Shown in pieces: positions 18,499 through 24,718 of a DNA stretch of 24,718 bases. How positions within the stretch are numbered: the stretch's first letter is position 1; every line of letters starts with the position of its first letter. The notes under the pieces were generated by a model. The model ran no database searches. It was not told the origin of the DNA and saw nothing but the letters and a program-made list of their open reading frames with translations. The stretch comes from an uncultured bacterium. Lineage in GTDB: Bacteria > Bacillota > Clostridia > Peptostreptococcales > Anaerovoracaceae. The stretch spans positions 1 to 24,718 of the forward strand of contig CAJMLL010000035.1 of the NCBI GenBank assembly GCA_905214225.1, in the 5' to 3' direction. The position numbers and the translations under genes were made by a program.

Positions 18499-18566
18499 GT
18501 TAAAAAGAACCGCTTCCAGATCAAAAGACGGTCCCTTTAACGTTTCCGGCGTAAAATATCCGCCGG
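18499..18566 (-). promoter_or_regulatory. Structured 5' leader of the radical SAM gene
   Basis: Two stems lie between promoter and start. The first is CCGGCG/CGCCGG with a 9-nt loop (18546-18566). The second pairs GTTAAAGGGACCG (18529-18541) with CGGTTCTTTTTAAC (18499-18512) through 13 pairs with two G-U and one bulge. A shorter version, GGACCG/CGGTTC followed by TTTTT, looks like an intrinsic terminator, so an attenuator is possible. It does not match a riboswitch class I know. Confidence 0.4.
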
Positions 18567-18583
18567 TTATTTTTTATGTATTC

Positions 18584-18612
18584 ATTATAGCGGCCAGAAA
18601 TAGAGAACACAA
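18584..18612 (-). promoter_or_regulatory. Promoter of the radical SAM gene
   Basis: Perfect TATAAT (18584-18589) on the minus strand with TTGTGT (18607-18612) 17 nt upstream. It gives a leader of about 105 nt. Confidence 0.5.
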
Positions 18613-18659
18613 AATACAATCACGCGCTTTTGTCTAAAACGCGGTCGAAAATTTCCCGG

Positions 18660-18854
18660 CAAGTGAACCGGCATGCACTGTATCAGCATACACTGTATTG
18701 GCATACGCAGAGTCGGCATACGCTGTATTGATACACGATGAATCAGCATATCCTCAATCGAAATACCCTGCATAAGCATGTGCTGAATCGGCATACGCGC
18801 AATCGACATTCGCTGTATCAGCACACACTGGAGCGGCATTTGCTGGCGGGGCAT
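18660..18854 (-). repeat. 15-bp minisatellite, 13 degenerate units
   Basis: Thirteen consecutive 15-bp units with no indel; the minus-strand consensus is near ATGCCGATTCAGCGT. The minus-strand frame from 18854 stays open through all units to 18585 (89 codons), reading five-residue units such as MPIQC, MLIQC and MPTLR. It lacks a ribosome binding site and its end overlaps the next promoter, so I do not call it a gene. In the frame of the upstream coaBC gene, past its stop, the same units read AYADS/TVYAD-like repeats with one further stop. It fills most of the coaBC-radical SAM gap. Confidence 0.85.
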
Positions 18855-18870
18855 CGGTGTATACTGTATT

Positions 18871-20064
18871 CTATTTGATCACAGTTTTCATTCTGTTGAC
18901 AATTTCATGCGCGACTTCCTGCTTACCCATCAGTGGAAGCTCCTCTGCACCGTCCTCCGTAATCAGCGTAACCAGATTTGTCGCCGTTCCAAAGCCCGCC
19001 CCCGCGTCTCTCAGGTTATTTGCGGCGATCATATCCGCATGTTTCTTCTTCAGTTTCTTTGAAGAGTTTTCCACCAGATTCTGCGTTTCCATCGAGAATC
19101 CCAGCAGGAACTGGCCTTCCTTCTTATGTTCGCCAAGATACTGCAGAATGTCCCGGGTCCTCTTCAGCGGAATACTCAGATCATCATCATGCTTCTTGAT
19201 CTTCTGATTACTGACCGAAGCCGGAGTATAATCCGCAACAGCCGCCGCCATCATTATCGCATCCATTCTGTCAGCGCATCCTGTAACCGCGTTAAACATA
19301 TCTTCTGCACTCTTCACGTTGATAATATTACAGAAATCCGGAGCTTCAGCTGTTGCAGATGCTCTGACCAGTGTTACATCCGCACCCCGCAGCATACATT
19401 CCTTCGCCAGGGCAAAACCCATTCTTCCAGTGGAATGATTGGTGATGAAACGGACCGGATCCATCGATTCCTGCGTTGCTCCCGCCGTTACCAGAACATG
19501 CTTTCCTTTCAGATCATGTGGGTAAGCAAGCGCATGTTCAATATACCGGTACAGCTCCTCCGGCTCCGGCATCTTTCCCTTTCCCGTGTCTCCGCAGGCC
19601 AGAAGGCCCTCTGCTGGCTCAATTACCTGAATCCCGTACTGCTTCAGCTTTTTCAGATTATCCTGCGTAACCGGATTCAGATACATCTGCGTATTCATCG
19701 CCGGAACCACCATCTTCGGACAATTGCTCGCAAGGAATGTCGTTGTCAGCATATCATCCGCCAGCCCGTTTGCCGTCTTGGCGATCACATCTGCCGTCGC
19801 CGGAGCAATCATAAAGAGGTCCGCCAGTTTCGCCAGCGAAACATGCTCCACCTCAAACTGCCGGTTCTTATCGAAGGTGTCCACTACACATCTCTGCCCG
19901 CTCAGCGTCTCAAAAACCAGCGGACTGATAAACTCCGTCGCATTTTCAGTCATGATCACATGAACTTCCACCCCGGCCTTATGCAGCCGGCTGACCAGAG
20001 ATGCCGTCTTATACGCAGCGATGCCCCCGCTGACCCCGATCAAAACTTTTTTATCTTCAAACAT
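18871..20064 (-). CDS. coaBC: Phosphopantothenoylcysteine decarboxylase / synthetase
   Basis: Bifunctional enzyme of coenzyme A synthesis: joins 4'-phosphopantothenate to cysteine with CTP, then decarboxylates the product. The N-terminal CoaC flavoprotein domain (about 1-180) has GVSGGIAAYK, the catalytic H74 in EVEHVSLAK, PAMNTQMY with N124, and C157 in GLLACGDTGKGKM. The C-terminal CoaB domain begins near HVLVTAGATQE and has FITNHSTGRMG, AAAVADY and the KIKK lysines. The 397 residues are normal. AGGAGG is 8 nt before the ATG. It appears as a single-gene unit; no terminator is seen between its stop and the repeat tract that follows. Confidence 0.96.
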   Translation of the reverse strand: MFEDKKVLIGVSGGIAAYKTASLVSRLHKAGVEVHVIMTENATEFISPLVFETLSGQRCVVDTFDKNRQFEVEHVSLAKLADLFMIAPATADVIAKTANGLADDMLTTTFLASNCPKMVVPAMNTQMYLNPVTQDNLKKLKQYGIQVIEPAEGLLACGDTGKGKMPEPEELYRYIEHALAYPHDLKGKHVLVTAGATQESMDPVRFITNHSTGRMGFALAKECMLRGADVTLVRASATAEAPDFCNIINVKSAEDMFNAVTGCADRMDAIMMAAAVADYTPASVSNQKIKKHDDDLSIPLKRTRDILQYLGEHKKEGQFLLGFSMETQNLVENSSKKLKKKHADMIAANNLRDAGAGFGTATNLVTLITEDGAEELPLMGKQEVAHEIVNRMKTVIK

Positions 20065-20142
20065 AGTCGTTTCCTCCTGTGATACTCTCTATCTGTTCTA
20101 CACAATCATTGTACCATCACCCCACACCTATTGCTCGTTAAA

Positions 20143-20172
20143 ATTATAACGCACTTTTACCCTTTGTGGGAA
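20143..20172 (-). promoter_or_regulatory. Candidate coaBC promoter
   Basis: Perfect TATAAT (20143-20148) on the minus strand with a weak TTCCCA (20167-20172) 18 nt upstream; a second -10-like TACAAT lies closer to the gene. Confidence 0.35.
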
Positions 20173-20195
20173 AATAATTAATGTCCTTCCACTGT

Positions 20196-20975
20196 TTACT
20201 GCAGGACTGCCTGTATATATGCATCAATCAGCCTGGCATTGATTCCTCCATCCTCATTATCATAAGTAACGATTAGATTCTTCCAGGGAACAATTCCATT
20301 TCGCTCATAAACTGCCAATTTTCTTTTATGAGCTTCAATTTTCCTCTGATCATTGACCATTCCGCAGTGTTCCCAGTAAATCAGGCGGCCGTCGCTGTTC
20401 CTCATGATCGTGAAGTCCGGATGGAAGGTAATTCCCTCCAGCAGCAGTTCAGCTTCATATTTATAGTGAAGATTATGCTGATACAAGTGATCACGGATAA
20501 TCACTTCGTTCTTAGACCGGCAGCTTCCGCCGTCAGCAGATCGGTGGATCAGGCCGTCCGCATAATAATTTTCCGGCTGCCGGTATCCTCTGGCCCATTG
20601 CTGCGCGGACCAGGAAAAATTGAAATATTCATCCGGAAGATCTGCGTACTGTTCGCGTATTTTCCTATACACTTCATTCACAGGACGGTAGTGCGCGAGA
20701 AACTGGTCCGCCGCAGCAATATTCTGCCTGACCACAGGTTTCAGATGCCGGTAGTATTTCTTTTTCAAGTATGCGCAGATGAGCTTCGGGTTCTGGTTGA
20801 TAACTCTGACTTTCCACTTATCACCCGTCATCACTCTGGAGCAGTAGTAAGTCGAAGATTCTTTTCGCTTAATATCCATTCTGCCTTGCGGATGCCCATT
20901 TTCAGCGAGCTTCATTTTTTCAGACATTAATACCATCTCTGACCGCATATAAATGACTTCGTCTCTCAGATCCAT
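20196..20975 (-). CDS. Orphan protein with PD-(D/E)XK nuclease-like C-terminal domain
   Basis: A 259-residue soluble protein of unknown function. The N-terminal half is basic and helical, with KKKYYRHLKPVVRQN. The C-terminal part resembles a PD-(D/E)XK fold: SKNEVIIRDHL (E157), HPDFTIM (D187) and IYWEHCG (E202), then a helix with KRKLAVYERNG. This pattern occurs in many uncharacterised proteins of gut Firmicutes; in it the usual final lysine is replaced by H, so activity is uncertain. Start at 20975 is chosen for the GGAGGG just upstream. The 14-bp sequence CCCTCCATATATCA, which contains that site, is repeated 28 bp further upstream. No modification or restriction partner is adjacent. Confidence 0.65.
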   Translation of the reverse strand: MDLRDEVIYMRSEMVLMSEKMKLAENGHPQGRMDIKRKESSTYYCSRVMTGDKWKVRVINQNPKLICAYLKKKYYRHLKPVVRQNIAAADQFLAHYRPVNEVYRKIREQYADLPDEYFNFSWSAQQWARGYRQPENYYADGLIHRSADGGSCRSKNEVIIRDHLYQHNLHYKYEAELLLEGITFHPDFTIMRNSDGRLIYWEHCGMVNDQRKIEAHKRKLAVYERNGIVPWKNLIVTYDNEDGGINARLIDAYIQAVLQ

Positions 20976-21870
20976 AATCCCTCCATATATCAAATATCCA
21001 CGGATACCCTCCATATATCATGCAGGAAGAGGCCGCGTTGAAGCAATCAACTTTTTTCGGCATTTTTCGACGATACACATGCAAGGTATACGTAAATGAC
21101 CCGAGCGCTATCATTTTACTTATCATTGAAATCATACATCATGAATTCTGTGCAGACATTCAACAAACTACCGCTAATATTTCTCTGATCATACAGGCAA
21201 ATGCTGTTGAGGGCAGAAGCAGCGTATAAACATTCATGTATATGCATGTGTTTTGTATCCATTTGACTTTTTATTTTTCTGGTTCGTTTAAATCATGATT
21301 ATTATATTTTGTGCAGACCCATGCTTTCTCTTGGGTTAAATATTCTGAAAACTTTTTTCAAAAATTACAGCAGATCCCATCTATTTCCATGTTTCTGCTG
21401 CTCCTGTATGATAGACGACTCACATATTTCCCATTTCTGAGGAATTGTATATTATTAACTGCCCAGATAATTCCATTATTTTACAGTTTGCAGGCGAAAT
21501 TACCAGATGCCACTCGCTTTTATATATATTCAGTTCTGCGCTTTCGCCCAAAAATCGAAAAAAAACGAACCTCGAAAAATTCCATCACATTTCCATCATA
21601 TTCCAAAGCTCCAAGCCCTCCTCTGCCATTCAATCCAAAATATCGCGCCTTACAGTCAGGAAATAAATTCCCCATCTTCCAATCTCCAAACTCCCATGCT
21701 GCTGCACCGTGAAAACCAACCGTCTTTATGGTTCTCTGCAATGGCGTTATCCAGGTATAATGTATACTTACACCATCCTGTCAGTCTCCCCAGCCCGCGC
21801 CCCTCCGGTATCCGAAACCAATCCCCGGCGGGTCCTCATTTCCCGGCCGGCCCAGCCGGGTTCCCGGAAA

Positions 21871-21898
21871 GCTGGCTGCGACTTGCTGGCTGCGACTT
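21871..21898. repeat. Exact 14-bp tandem duplication
   Basis: GCTGGCTGCGACTT occurs twice head to tail (21871-21884 and 21885-21898), followed by the first two bases of a third copy. Likely replication slippage in a non-coding spacer. Confidence 0.9.
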
Positions 21899-21911
21899 GC
21901 CCGAAAGGCAG

Positions 21912-21965
21912 AAAAAATCCCGGATCCCGACAGACTGTTTACCAGCCTGCCGTGGTCCGGGATTT
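21912..21965 (-). terminator. Terminator of the infC-rpmI-rplT operon
   Basis: A perfect 10-bp stem (AAATCCCGGA at 21915-21924, TCCGGGATTT at 21956-21965) followed on the minus strand by TTTTTT. It starts 37 nt after the rplT stop. Confidence 0.85.
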
Positions 21966-22002
21966 AATATTCAGCTTGATCGTATGACTCTGCGTAATGC
22001 GC

Positions 22003-22362
22003 TTATGCCTCCAGAGCCTTCTTTGCTGTGTCGCAGAGCTGTGTGAAGTCTTCTGCGTTGTTGATTGCGATCTCGGAGAGCATCTTGCGGTTGATGTCGA
22101 TGCCGCTCTTCTTCAGACCGTTGATCAGCTTGCTGTAGCTCAGTCCGTTCATTCTTGCTGCAGCATTGATTCTTGCGATCCACATTCTTCTGTAGTCTCT
22201 CTTCTTCTGCTTTCTTCCAACGTATGCGGAAGCCAGAGCTCTCATTACTGCAGGGTTAGCTGCTCTGTAGTTCTTGCTCTTCTGGCCGTAGAATCCTCTA
22301 GCCTGCTTCAGTACTTTCTTATGTCTCTTATGAGCGTTTACGCCCTTCTTTACTCTTGCCAT
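22003..22362 (-). CDS. rplT: Ribosomal protein bL20
   Basis: Large-subunit protein, needed early in 50S assembly, binding 23S rRNA. The 119 residues are typical: [20 protein letters not shown] at the N-terminus, [20 protein letters not shown] in the middle and [18 protein letters not shown] near the end. GGAGG lies 7 nt before the ATG. In Bacillus this protein represses its own operon by binding the leader of the infC mRNA; the terminator-bearing leader seen here upstream of infC would fit that. Confidence 0.98.
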   Translation of the reverse strand: MARVKKGVNAHKRHKKVLKQARGFYGQKSKNYRAANPAVMRALASAYVGRKQKKRDYRRMWIARINAAARMNGLSYSKLINGLKKSGIDINRKMLSEIAINNAEDFTQLCDTAKKALEA

Positions 22363-22388
22363 TATTCTTACCTCCTGAATTTCTAGAA

Positions 22389-22583
22389 CTATTTACCCAT
22401 GGATCTCAAGATTCTCTTCTCATCCGCGGTTGTAGCCATTGCGGACTGACGAAGATTTCTCTTTCTCTTTGCGGTCTTCTTAGTAAGAATATGACCCTTA
22501 TAAGCCTTATGTCTCTTCAGCTTGCCGTTTCCGGTAACTTTAAATCTCTTGCATGCGCCTCTGTGCGACTTCATCTTTGCCAT
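22389..22583 (-). CDS. rpmI: Ribosomal protein bL35
   Basis: Small, very basic large-subunit protein of 64 residues: [20 protein letters not shown], then [15 protein letters not shown] and a closing [11 protein letters not shown]. All are family-typical. GGAGG lies 8 nt upstream of the ATG. It is the middle gene of infC-rpmI-rplT, 26 nt before rplT and 30 nt after infC. Confidence 0.98.
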   Translation of the reverse strand: MAKMKSHRGACKRFKVTGNGKLKRHKAYKGHILTKKTAKRKRNLRQSAMATTADEKRILRSMGK

Positions 22584-22613
22584 GATATTCCCTCCAATTC
22601 TTAGTACAGCAGC

Positions 22614-23168
22614 TTACCTGGACTGTTCGTCCTTATGCTTGCCGCCGGATTTTTTCTCTGCTGGCTTCGGTGAAAGGAACATCGTGAGGCTCCTTCCTTC
22701 GAACTGCGGCTTCTTGTCCATCACGCCATATTCACTGCAGGCATCTGCAAATGATTTCATAACGTCACGGCCCTTGTTTACGTAATCGCGCTCACGTCCG
22801 CGGAAGCGGAGGCTGACTTTTACCTTGTCTCCGTTCTTCAGGAACTTGCATGCGGTCTTGGCTTTTACCTCAACGTCATGTTCTTCGATAAACGTACTCA
22901 GCCGAATCTCCTTGATTTGGATGGTTCTCTGCTTTTTCTTTGCTTCCTTAGCGCGTTTCTGGAGTTCATAGCGGTACTTTCCATAGTCCAGAATCTTCGC
23001 TACAGGCGGATGCGCGTTTGGTGACATCAGTACCAGATCCAGCCCTCTCTGTTCAGCGAGTGCCAGTGCGTCACGCTTGCTCATAATTCCTGCCTGAGAA
23101 CCGTCCGTATCAATTACTCGCAGTTCTTTGGCGCGAATGTCATTGTTGATTCTAGTTTCCTGCTTAAT
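22614..23168 (-). CDS. infC: Translation initiation factor IF-3 (AUU start)
   Basis: IF-3 binds the 30S subunit and proofreads start codon and initiator tRNA. The 184 residues have the N domain (RINNDIRAKELRVIDTDGSQ then GIMSKRDALALAEQRGLDLV) and the C domain (KEIRLSTFIEEHDVEVK, VSLRFRGRE). The first in-frame ATG (23084) would remove 28 conserved residues. Upstream the frame is blocked by TAA, and the only sensible start is ATT at 23166-23168, with GGAGG 8 nt ahead. An AUU start is the known basis of IF-3 self-control in other bacteria. A charged tail follows the C domain (PAEKKSGGKHKDEQ). Confidence 0.95.
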   Translation of the reverse strand: MKQETRINNDIRAKELRVIDTDGSQAGIMSKRDALALAEQRGLDLVLMSPNAHPPVAKILDYGKYRYELQKRAKEAKKKQRTIQIKEIRLSTFIEEHDVEVKAKTACKFLKNGDKVKVSLRFRGRERDYVNKGRDVMKSFADACSEYGVMDKKPQFEGRSLTMFLSPKPAEKKSGGKHKDEQSR

Positions 23169-23335
23169 TTTATTTTCCTCCTTTTACATCAGAAAAGCGG
23201 GCACAGTAAAGTACCCGCCTTGAAAACACGCTAAAATGCCATCTTCGATCAATGAAAACCAGCAAACAACTGTGTCTGTTCCATCAGACTACAGCATCTG
23301 CAAGGTGAGAAGCGGATAACTTCTACTTGATTTAC
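23169..23335 (-). promoter_or_regulatory. infC leader, probable L20-type attenuator
   Basis: About 165 nt of leader between the promoter and the infC start, ending in a terminator hairpin directly ahead of the ribosome binding site. Firmicutes carry an L20-responsive leader at this place, acting by premature termination. That this leader is of the same class is inferred from position and architecture; I have not matched its secondary structure in detail. Confidence 0.6.
23193..23218 (-). terminator. Attenuator hairpin ahead of infC
   Basis: GCGGGTAC/GTGCCCGC 8-bp stem with one G-U pair and a 6-nt loop (23197-23218), followed on the minus strand by TTTTCTGATGT, then the infC ribosome binding site. 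Confidence 0.7.
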
Positions 23336-23341
23336 CGTTCT

Positions 23342-23370
23342 ATGCTATCACATCTGCCCGTTTCTGTCAA
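23342..23370 (-). promoter_or_regulatory. infC operon promoter
   Basis: Perfect TTGACA (23365-23370), 17-nt spacer, TAGCAT (23342-23347) with an extended TG one base ahead, on the minus strand. It is the only strong promoter between lexA and infC. Confidence 0.75.
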
Positions 23371-23552
23371 TGATTTACATTTAATTTCTATTGTTTATCT
23401 GCCAGCATCGTCCGTGCAGTTCCGCCGCTTCCGGCCCTGCCTTCTGCAGATTTCCCCCGGCCGCTGTTTCCCCGGTTCTGCCGGACCTGCCCGTCTTCTT
23501 CCGGCCGGCACAGAGTCTGCGTGTCCTGGCACATTTATCCGTCATCAGCTTA

Positions 23553-24212
23553 TCAGTTAAAGTAACGAAATACGCCCTGCACTTTTCCCTGGATGCTGAC
23601 GTCCCGCACGATGATCGGACTCATCGTGTCGTTTTCCGGCTGCAGGCGGACATGTCCGTTCTCCTTATAGAAGGTCTTCACCGTGGCCTCGCTCTCAAAG
23701 CCGTCGATCATGGCAACGACGATATCGCCGTTCTCCGCGGTGTTCTGCTTGCGCACCAGAATATAGTCTCCGTCCATGATGCCGATATTGATCATCGACG
23801 TTCCCCTCACACGGAGCATAAAGCATGTTCCTGCCGCATACTGGGCCGGAACCGGAAAGGTTCCTTCAATATTCTCTTCTGCCGTAATCGGAACCCCCGC
23901 CGCAACACGTCCGACAATCGGCACGTTTACCACCGGCGGCTCTTCCACAGATGATTCCGCCGGAACATCATCCAGCACACTGCTGATCTTATCCTGAACC
24001 AGCATCAGTGCCCGCGGCTTGGACGGATCCTTCTTCAGAAATCCCTTTTCCACCAGGCTGTTAATATCCTTATGCGCGGTAGAAGTAGACTTGATGTTCA
24101 CGGCATGGCAGATCTCGCGCACGGTCGGCGGATATCCCTTTTCCATAATTTCCGCCTCCATAAACTCCAGAATCTTCTTCTCCCGTTCTTTCAATTCGCT
24201 GTGCTTATCCAT
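23553..24212 (-). CDS. lexA: LexA SOS repressor
   Basis: Repressor of the DNA-damage response; it cleaves itself when RecA filaments form. The 219 residues have an N-terminal winged helix (YPPTVREICHAVNIKSTSTAH) and the C-terminal S24 peptidase domain. The cleavage site is A105-G106 in GRVAAGVPI; the catalytic dyad is S139 in RGTSMI and K179 in ATVKTF. The residue before the serine is Thr, where Asp or Glu is usual. GGAGG lies 6 nt before the ATG. Upstream are its promoter and an SOS box, so it should repress itself. Confidence 0.96.
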   Translation of the reverse strand: MDKHSELKEREKKILEFMEAEIMEKGYPPTVREICHAVNIKSTSTAHKDINSLVEKGFLKKDPSKPRALMLVQDKISSVLDDVPAESSVEEPPVVNVPIVGRVAAGVPITAEENIEGTFPVPAQYAAGTCFMLRVRGTSMINIGIMDGDYILVRKQNTAENGDIVVAMIDGFESEATVKTFYKENGHVRLQPENDTMSPIIVRDVSIQGKVQGVFRYFN

Positions 24213-24261
24213 ACCTAACCTCCATCGGCACTATCTGCAGGCGTTTTCCTCTATTGTGTCC

Positions 24262-24290
24262 ATTTTATCATGACGCGAACAGATTGTAAA
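24262..24290 (-). promoter_or_regulatory. lexA promoter
   Basis: TTTACA (24285-24290) and TAAAAT (24262-24267), 17 nt apart on the minus strand, with an extended TG. The -35 element overlaps the SOS box. Confidence 0.65.
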
Positions 24291-24300
24291 CACTTGTTCG
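24287..24300 (-). promoter_or_regulatory. LexA operator (SOS box)
   Basis: CGAACAAGTGTTTA on the minus strand, close to the Gram-positive consensus CGAAC-N4-GTTCG, with the right half imperfect. A second half-site, CGAAC at 24276-24280 on the plus strand, lies nearby inside the promoter spacer. Placement over the -35 element fits repression of lexA. Confidence 0.65.
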
Positions 24301-24311
24301 TTATTTTCTTC

Positions 24312-24341
24312 TTGACAATCCACGCGCCGCTATCATATGAT
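24312..24341 (+). promoter_or_regulatory. Promoter of the permease gene
   Basis: Perfect TTGACA (24312-24317), 18-nt spacer, TATGAT (24336-24341) on the plus strand. The -35 element is 11 nt from the SOS box of the divergent lexA. Confidence 0.6.
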
Positions 24342-24593
24342 AATCCTAACAATATCAACCGGCGCCGGAACTGAACTTCGGCTGCCAGGGGGCCGCCGCA
24401 TACCGATTCAGGAACGGTGCATGAACATGCGGCACTGCATTGATGTACGGAACTCAACCAGCCTGCTCTGGCGCCCTGCCAGGGAAGGCTTTTTTTGTGC
24501 CCGGACGCAGAAACGGCCGCGCTGCAGGATGTCCCCTTGCCGGGTAAGTTTTGTCCGCGCCGGAACTCATATATTCATGAAAGGATCGTAATT
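24342..24593 (+). promoter_or_regulatory. Leader of the permease gene with internal terminator
   Basis: About 245 nt between promoter and permease start, GC-rich and with several small stems (ACCG/CGGT, GCATG/CATGC) ahead of an intrinsic terminator at 24460-24496. This layout suggests attenuation or a riboswitch, or a short separate RNA of about 150 nt. I see neither the PyrR-binding consensus nor the purine riboswitch core. Confidence 0.45.
24460..24496 (+). terminator. Intrinsic terminator inside the permease leader
   Basis: AGCCT/AGGCT outer stem and CTGGC/GCCAG inner stem (24460-24490) followed directly by seven T on the plus strand, about 97 nt ahead of the permease start. Confidence 0.75.
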
Positions 24594-24718
24594 ATGACAA
24601 AAGCAAAAAAGTCCAAGGGGAAACCTGTGGAAATCTACGACGCGCGCCAGCTCGGCAAGCCTAAAATGCTGGTCCTCGGCCTGCAGCACACGTTCGCAAT
24701 GTTCGGAGCAACGGTCAT
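24594..24718 (+). CDS. Uracil/xanthine permease (NCS2), 5' part
   Basis: First 41 codons of a nucleobase:cation symporter cut by the window end. After a basic start (MTKAKKSKGKP) comes KMLVLGLQHTFAMFGATV, the conserved N-terminus of UraA/PyrP-type uracil and related xanthine permeases. AAAGGA lies 8 nt upstream of the ATG. Uracil is the more likely substrate from the LGLQHTFAMFGATV form, but the part present cannot settle it. Transcribed divergently from lexA behind a leader with an internal terminator. Confidence 0.8.
   Translation, partial: MTKAKKSKGKPVEIYDARQLGKPKMLVLGLQHTFAMFGATV

Larger units (their letters stand above)
20976..22002. other. About 0.9 kb without convincing genes
   Basis: From 21030 to about 21780 the DNA is AT-rich with only short, overlapping open frames on both strands that lack ribosome binding sites and known motifs. 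From 21780 to 21911 it turns GC-rich, with nested GC palindromes (CCCGGCCGG and CCGGG) and an exact tandem duplication of GCTGGCTGCGACTT (21871-21898). The rplT terminator closes the stretch. A decayed gene cannot be excluded. Confidence 0.6.

Noticed and set aside
18585..18854. 89-residue pentapeptide-repeat protein as a gene
   Set aside because: No ribosome binding site, weak match to the known A(D/N)LXX pentapeptide pattern, and its end overlaps the radical SAM promoter; kept only as a repeat tract.
18660..18854. CRISPR array
   Set aside because: Units are contiguous 15-mers with no spacers, so it is a tandem repeat.
21311..21712. 133-residue plus-strand ORF in the gene-poor stretch
   Set aside because: No ribosome binding site, no recognisable motif, AT-rich composition unlike the neighbours, and several other frames of similar length overlap it.
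23381..23545. 54-codon minus-strand ORF starting 8 nt after lexA
   Set aside because: No ribosome binding site, low-complexity Gly/Arg/Ala composition from GC-rich spacer, no recognised homology.
24330..24375. Purine riboswitch, because ATAATCCTAACAATATCAACC resembles the start of the aptamer
   Set aside because: The conserved inner segments of the aptamer do not follow, and the similarity overlaps the -10 region of the promoter.
24337..24591. 84-residue plus-strand ORF in the permease leader
   Set aside because: It runs through the terminator hairpin, lacks a ribosome binding site and is Arg/Cys-rich without family features.

Overview
The window reads as chromosomal DNA of a low-to-mid GC Gram-positive anaerobe, most probably a Clostridia/Lachnospiraceae-type bacterium. 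The reasons are a clostridial-style F-type ATP synthase operon, a histidine operon with short HisG plus HisZ, fused HisIE and a PHP-type histidinol phosphatase, a LexA gene with a Gram-positive SOS box, strong AGGAGG ribosome binding sites, and an infC-rpmI-rplT operon with an AUU-started infC. Almost every gene is on the minus strand; only the last, cut-off permease gene is on the plus strand.

Layout, left to right. 46-6573 (minus) is a complete ATP synthase operon, transcribed atpB-E-F-H-A-G-D-C, with an epsilon subunit that lacks the usual C-terminal domain and a large hairpin between atpE and atpF. 6574-7148 is a non-coding gap holding candidate atp promoters, a perfect 14-bp inverted repeat that overlaps a tiny ORF, and the terminator of the next operon. 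7149-14773 (minus) is the histidine operon hisZ-G-C-B-H-A-F-IE-K, preceded by a sigma-A-like promoter and a leader of about 285 nt; hisD is absent. 14974-15506 has no convincing gene but holds two tandem palindromes like the ends of IS200/IS605 elements and a terminator. 15565-18473 (minus) holds a small one-helix membrane protein with a Cys/His cluster, a CPBP-family membrane protease, and a radical SAM protein with a structured 5' leader. 18660-18854 is a 13-unit, 15-bp minisatellite. 18871-20064 is coaBC (coenzyme A synthesis). 20196-20975 is an orphan PD-(D/E)XK-like protein, followed by about 1 kb without a convincing gene. 21912-23370 is the infC-rpmI-rplT operon with promoter, leader attenuator and terminator. 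23553-24300 is lexA with its SOS-controlled promoter, and divergently a promoter and terminator-containing leader precede the start of a uracil/xanthine permease gene cut by the window end.

Most genes are housekeeping: energy conversion, histidine and CoA synthesis, translation and SOS control. No phage, CRISPR array, tRNA or rRNA was recognised. The less ordinary signals are non-coding or orphan: the atpE-atpF hairpin, the 14-bp dyad with an embedded ORF upstream of atp, the leader hairpins of the radical SAM gene, the 15-bp repeat tract, and the terminator-bearing permease leader. I did not find a clear multi-gene novel system. All functional calls rest on motif and family recognition by eye, without database searches.
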